NCBI GenBank assembly: GCA_963965975.1
Contig: OZ014425.1
Location: forward strand, 5,159,501 to 5,223,500
Direction: 5' to 3'
DNA: 64,000 bases
Source of the DNA: Xestospongia bergquistia
Taxonomy: Eukaryota > Porifera > Demospongiae > Haplosclerida > Petrosiidae
Position 1 is the first letter of the stretch. Each line of letters starts with the position of its first letter. Positions 62,210 to 64,000 of the stretch are shown here, in pieces. Made by a program: the position numbers and the translations under genes. The notes under the pieces are model-generated. The model saw only the letters and a program-made list of their open reading frames with translations. It searched no databases and was not told the origin of the DNA.

Positions 62210-64000
62210 ATGGCAGAACTAGAAGGATTTATCTGTCCACTTTGTATGCAGGTATAATAGTAGTACGCCATATATTATGATTACAGTCCATTATAGAGTT
62301 TACCTGGAGTGAGTCAACTTGAGAAGCATGTAAGAGAGGAACACAGTGACTCTGCTAGTGGGAAAATGAAAGCAAATTTTAGACAATTTATTGGTAAAGC
62401 TAAAACAACTCTTTCTAAGACAAAGGTATGTTTGTAATTAATGTATAATGTATGATTAATTAATTTAGGCGGGTTTGGAAAGTTCAATTAATGAAGGAGC
62501 AGCTGCTGTTGCATTACGTAAGACTCCGGATGGAGAGGATGAAGGGGAAGACCTCATAATTAATGTGACTGGTGTTAATATTGAATTATGGCCTGAACAA
62601 GAATTTGGTAAGGATATTAATATGATGTAATGTTGTAATGATGATATAATGAGGATGTGCATGTGATATGATGTAATAATGATGTAATGATTGTATAACA
62701 GGTTTTGAGCGTTCTCATATGGAAATGTTTCGTAAAGTGAGAGACATTAAGGTACAACGTATTGCCGTGGAAACCAATCGTCTCTTAATCAGACTTGGAA
62801 AGGTAAAGTTTCATATGACATAATTATGACATCATTAAGTTTTGTTTATCACTAATTATAGTTATTAAAAATATTGAAAAACGAACACTCCATGAAACCT
62901 AAACAATTAAAAGGTTAGTCACATGACTTTGACTATAGGTCATGTGACATATTCCCTTTAGCTCTAGAACAAGACATTGTTCCATGGAAGAGAGACTCGG
63001 AACAAAAGAGATGTATGAAATGTAGCAAGGAATTCTCTGTTCGTAGAAGAAAACATCACTGTCGTCTTTGTGGAGATCTCATATGCAAACACTGCTCTAA
63101 TTTTTTACCTCTCTCAGAAGCTTGTATGTTGCCATGGTTACAGTAATACCCTATCATTACTATGTAATTATAGACCAATTAGTGTCTGATAGTCCAGAGT
63201 ATCAATCACTTCTTCCCGGTCCTGGCTCACGACGAAAGAGAGGCAAATTTAGTAAGATGTTAAAAGATGATGATAGTGATGATGAAGAAGACAGTTCTGA
63301 TGAACTACGAATGTGTCCTACTTGTGAGGAACTGTTGATACGTCGTCTTGCTCAGATGTTATCTGAGGGGAAGACCCTCATCACAGCTCTTTATGAGAAG
63401 ATGCAATCAACTATGATTGATGCTGACAAACTAAAGCCGAATTATTTGGAAATGAATGACTCTTTAATGTGAGAGAATAATGTGTTATAAATATTTATAT
63501 ATATATATTCTATATAGTAATGGAGAGTATCACTTCAGACTTGTAGATGCTCATGGATTAAGACAGAATCTAGTAAAACTGTATGAAGTAGTTGATAGTG
63601 TGAGGTATGGCTGCCCACTTCTAATTATTGCTCCCTATTAATTAAATTATTTCTCATTGTAGTAAACAGATATTGGCATTAAAATATGATGATGGACGAG
63701 AACCTTCTCCCACATGTCTAAAAGTTCAACGTTCTATTAGAGTATATGCCAGTACTTATCTTCAAGAAAACTTGTTTACATTACCTGGTTTACCAACAAG
63801 AGAGAAACTAAAACAAATCAGAGAAGAAAGGGAGAAAGAAGCTGAAGAAAGGAGACGTGCAATGATGAGACAGAAAGAGGAACAAAGAGAACTAGAAGCT
63901 GCTGCAGCTGCTGCTGCTGCTAAAAAGGAATCCACAAAATTAGAAATACCTTTTTCAATTGATACAAAATTTCGTGTGTCACCAACATTTGCTAAGAAAG
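62210..64000 (+). CDS. RBSN: Rabenosyn-5, 5' part (runs off the window)
   Basis: Exons 62210-62251, 62297-62425, 62469-62607, 62702-62802, 62862-62913, 62962-63123, 63174-63468, 63518-63604 and 63663 onward join in phase. The N-terminal C2H2 finger is split by intron 1 (GFICPLCMQ, then LEKHVREEH). The segment NIELWPEQEFGFERSHMEMF and RIAVETNRLLIRL match Rabenosyn-5. The FYVE finger follows with the WxxD motif (VPWKRD), RRRKHHCRLCG and paired cysteines (CMKCS, CKHCS), so PI3P binding is expected. Next come CPTCEELLIRR, a helical region (NLVKLYEVVDSVSKQILAL), LFTLPGLPTREK and a Glu/Arg-rich coiled coil with a run of eight alanines. The human protein is a Rab4/Rab5 effector of early endosomes. 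The acidic insert DDDSDDEEDSSDE between the zinc-binding halves is lineage specific. Confidence 0.92.

Overview
The window reads as nuclear DNA of a demosponge, most like Amphimedon. It is AT-rich, nearly every intron is only about 40-70 bp, genes are packed closely (some head to head), and the single-copy genes are animal orthologues. No rRNA, tRNA, CRISPR array or bacterial-style operon was seen.

Layout: (1) 1-4064 holds single-copy genes: the 5' end of MCM10 (-), succinate-semialdehyde dehydrogenase ALDH5A1 (+), and the mitochondrial tRNA 2-thiouridylase TRMU (-). (2) 4766-57371 is a tandem array of nine adhesion-GPCR genes, all on the minus strand, plus one broken partial copy at 34.8-36.0 kb. 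Each gene encodes a signal peptide, a variable N-terminal region (in most copies a Reelin-subrepeat-like jelly roll), a Ser/Thr-rich mucin-like stalk, a hormone-receptor (HRM) domain, a GAIN domain with an intact GPS site (HL/T), seven membrane segments and a short acidic or charged tail. (3) 58583-62009 is an F-box/leucine-rich-repeat gene of FBXL13/DRC6 type (-). (4) 62210-64000 is the 5' part of Rabenosyn-5 (+), which runs off the window.

The array is the interesting part. The 7TM and GPS exons are nearly identical among the nine genes, while the extracellular exons, stalk lengths (none to about 440 residues), HRM number (one, or four in gene 1), 3' tails and even promoters are mixed between copies as a mosaic. 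Truncated copies of the flanking genes (MCM10, TRMU, FBXL13) lie inside the array and mark duplication breakpoints. A MITE and a decayed Ty3/gypsy fossil shared by genes 7-9 show that these three descend from one ancestor. One 180-bp insert upstream of gene 4 carries the 5' end of a THAP zinc-finger gene.

Functionally, the array looks like a locus that produces a repertoire of adhesion receptors with a constant signalling module and variable ectodomain and stalk. That is an inference from sequence structure only. Exon boundaries were assigned by hand from GT/AG sites and reading phase, so individual splice sites may be off.
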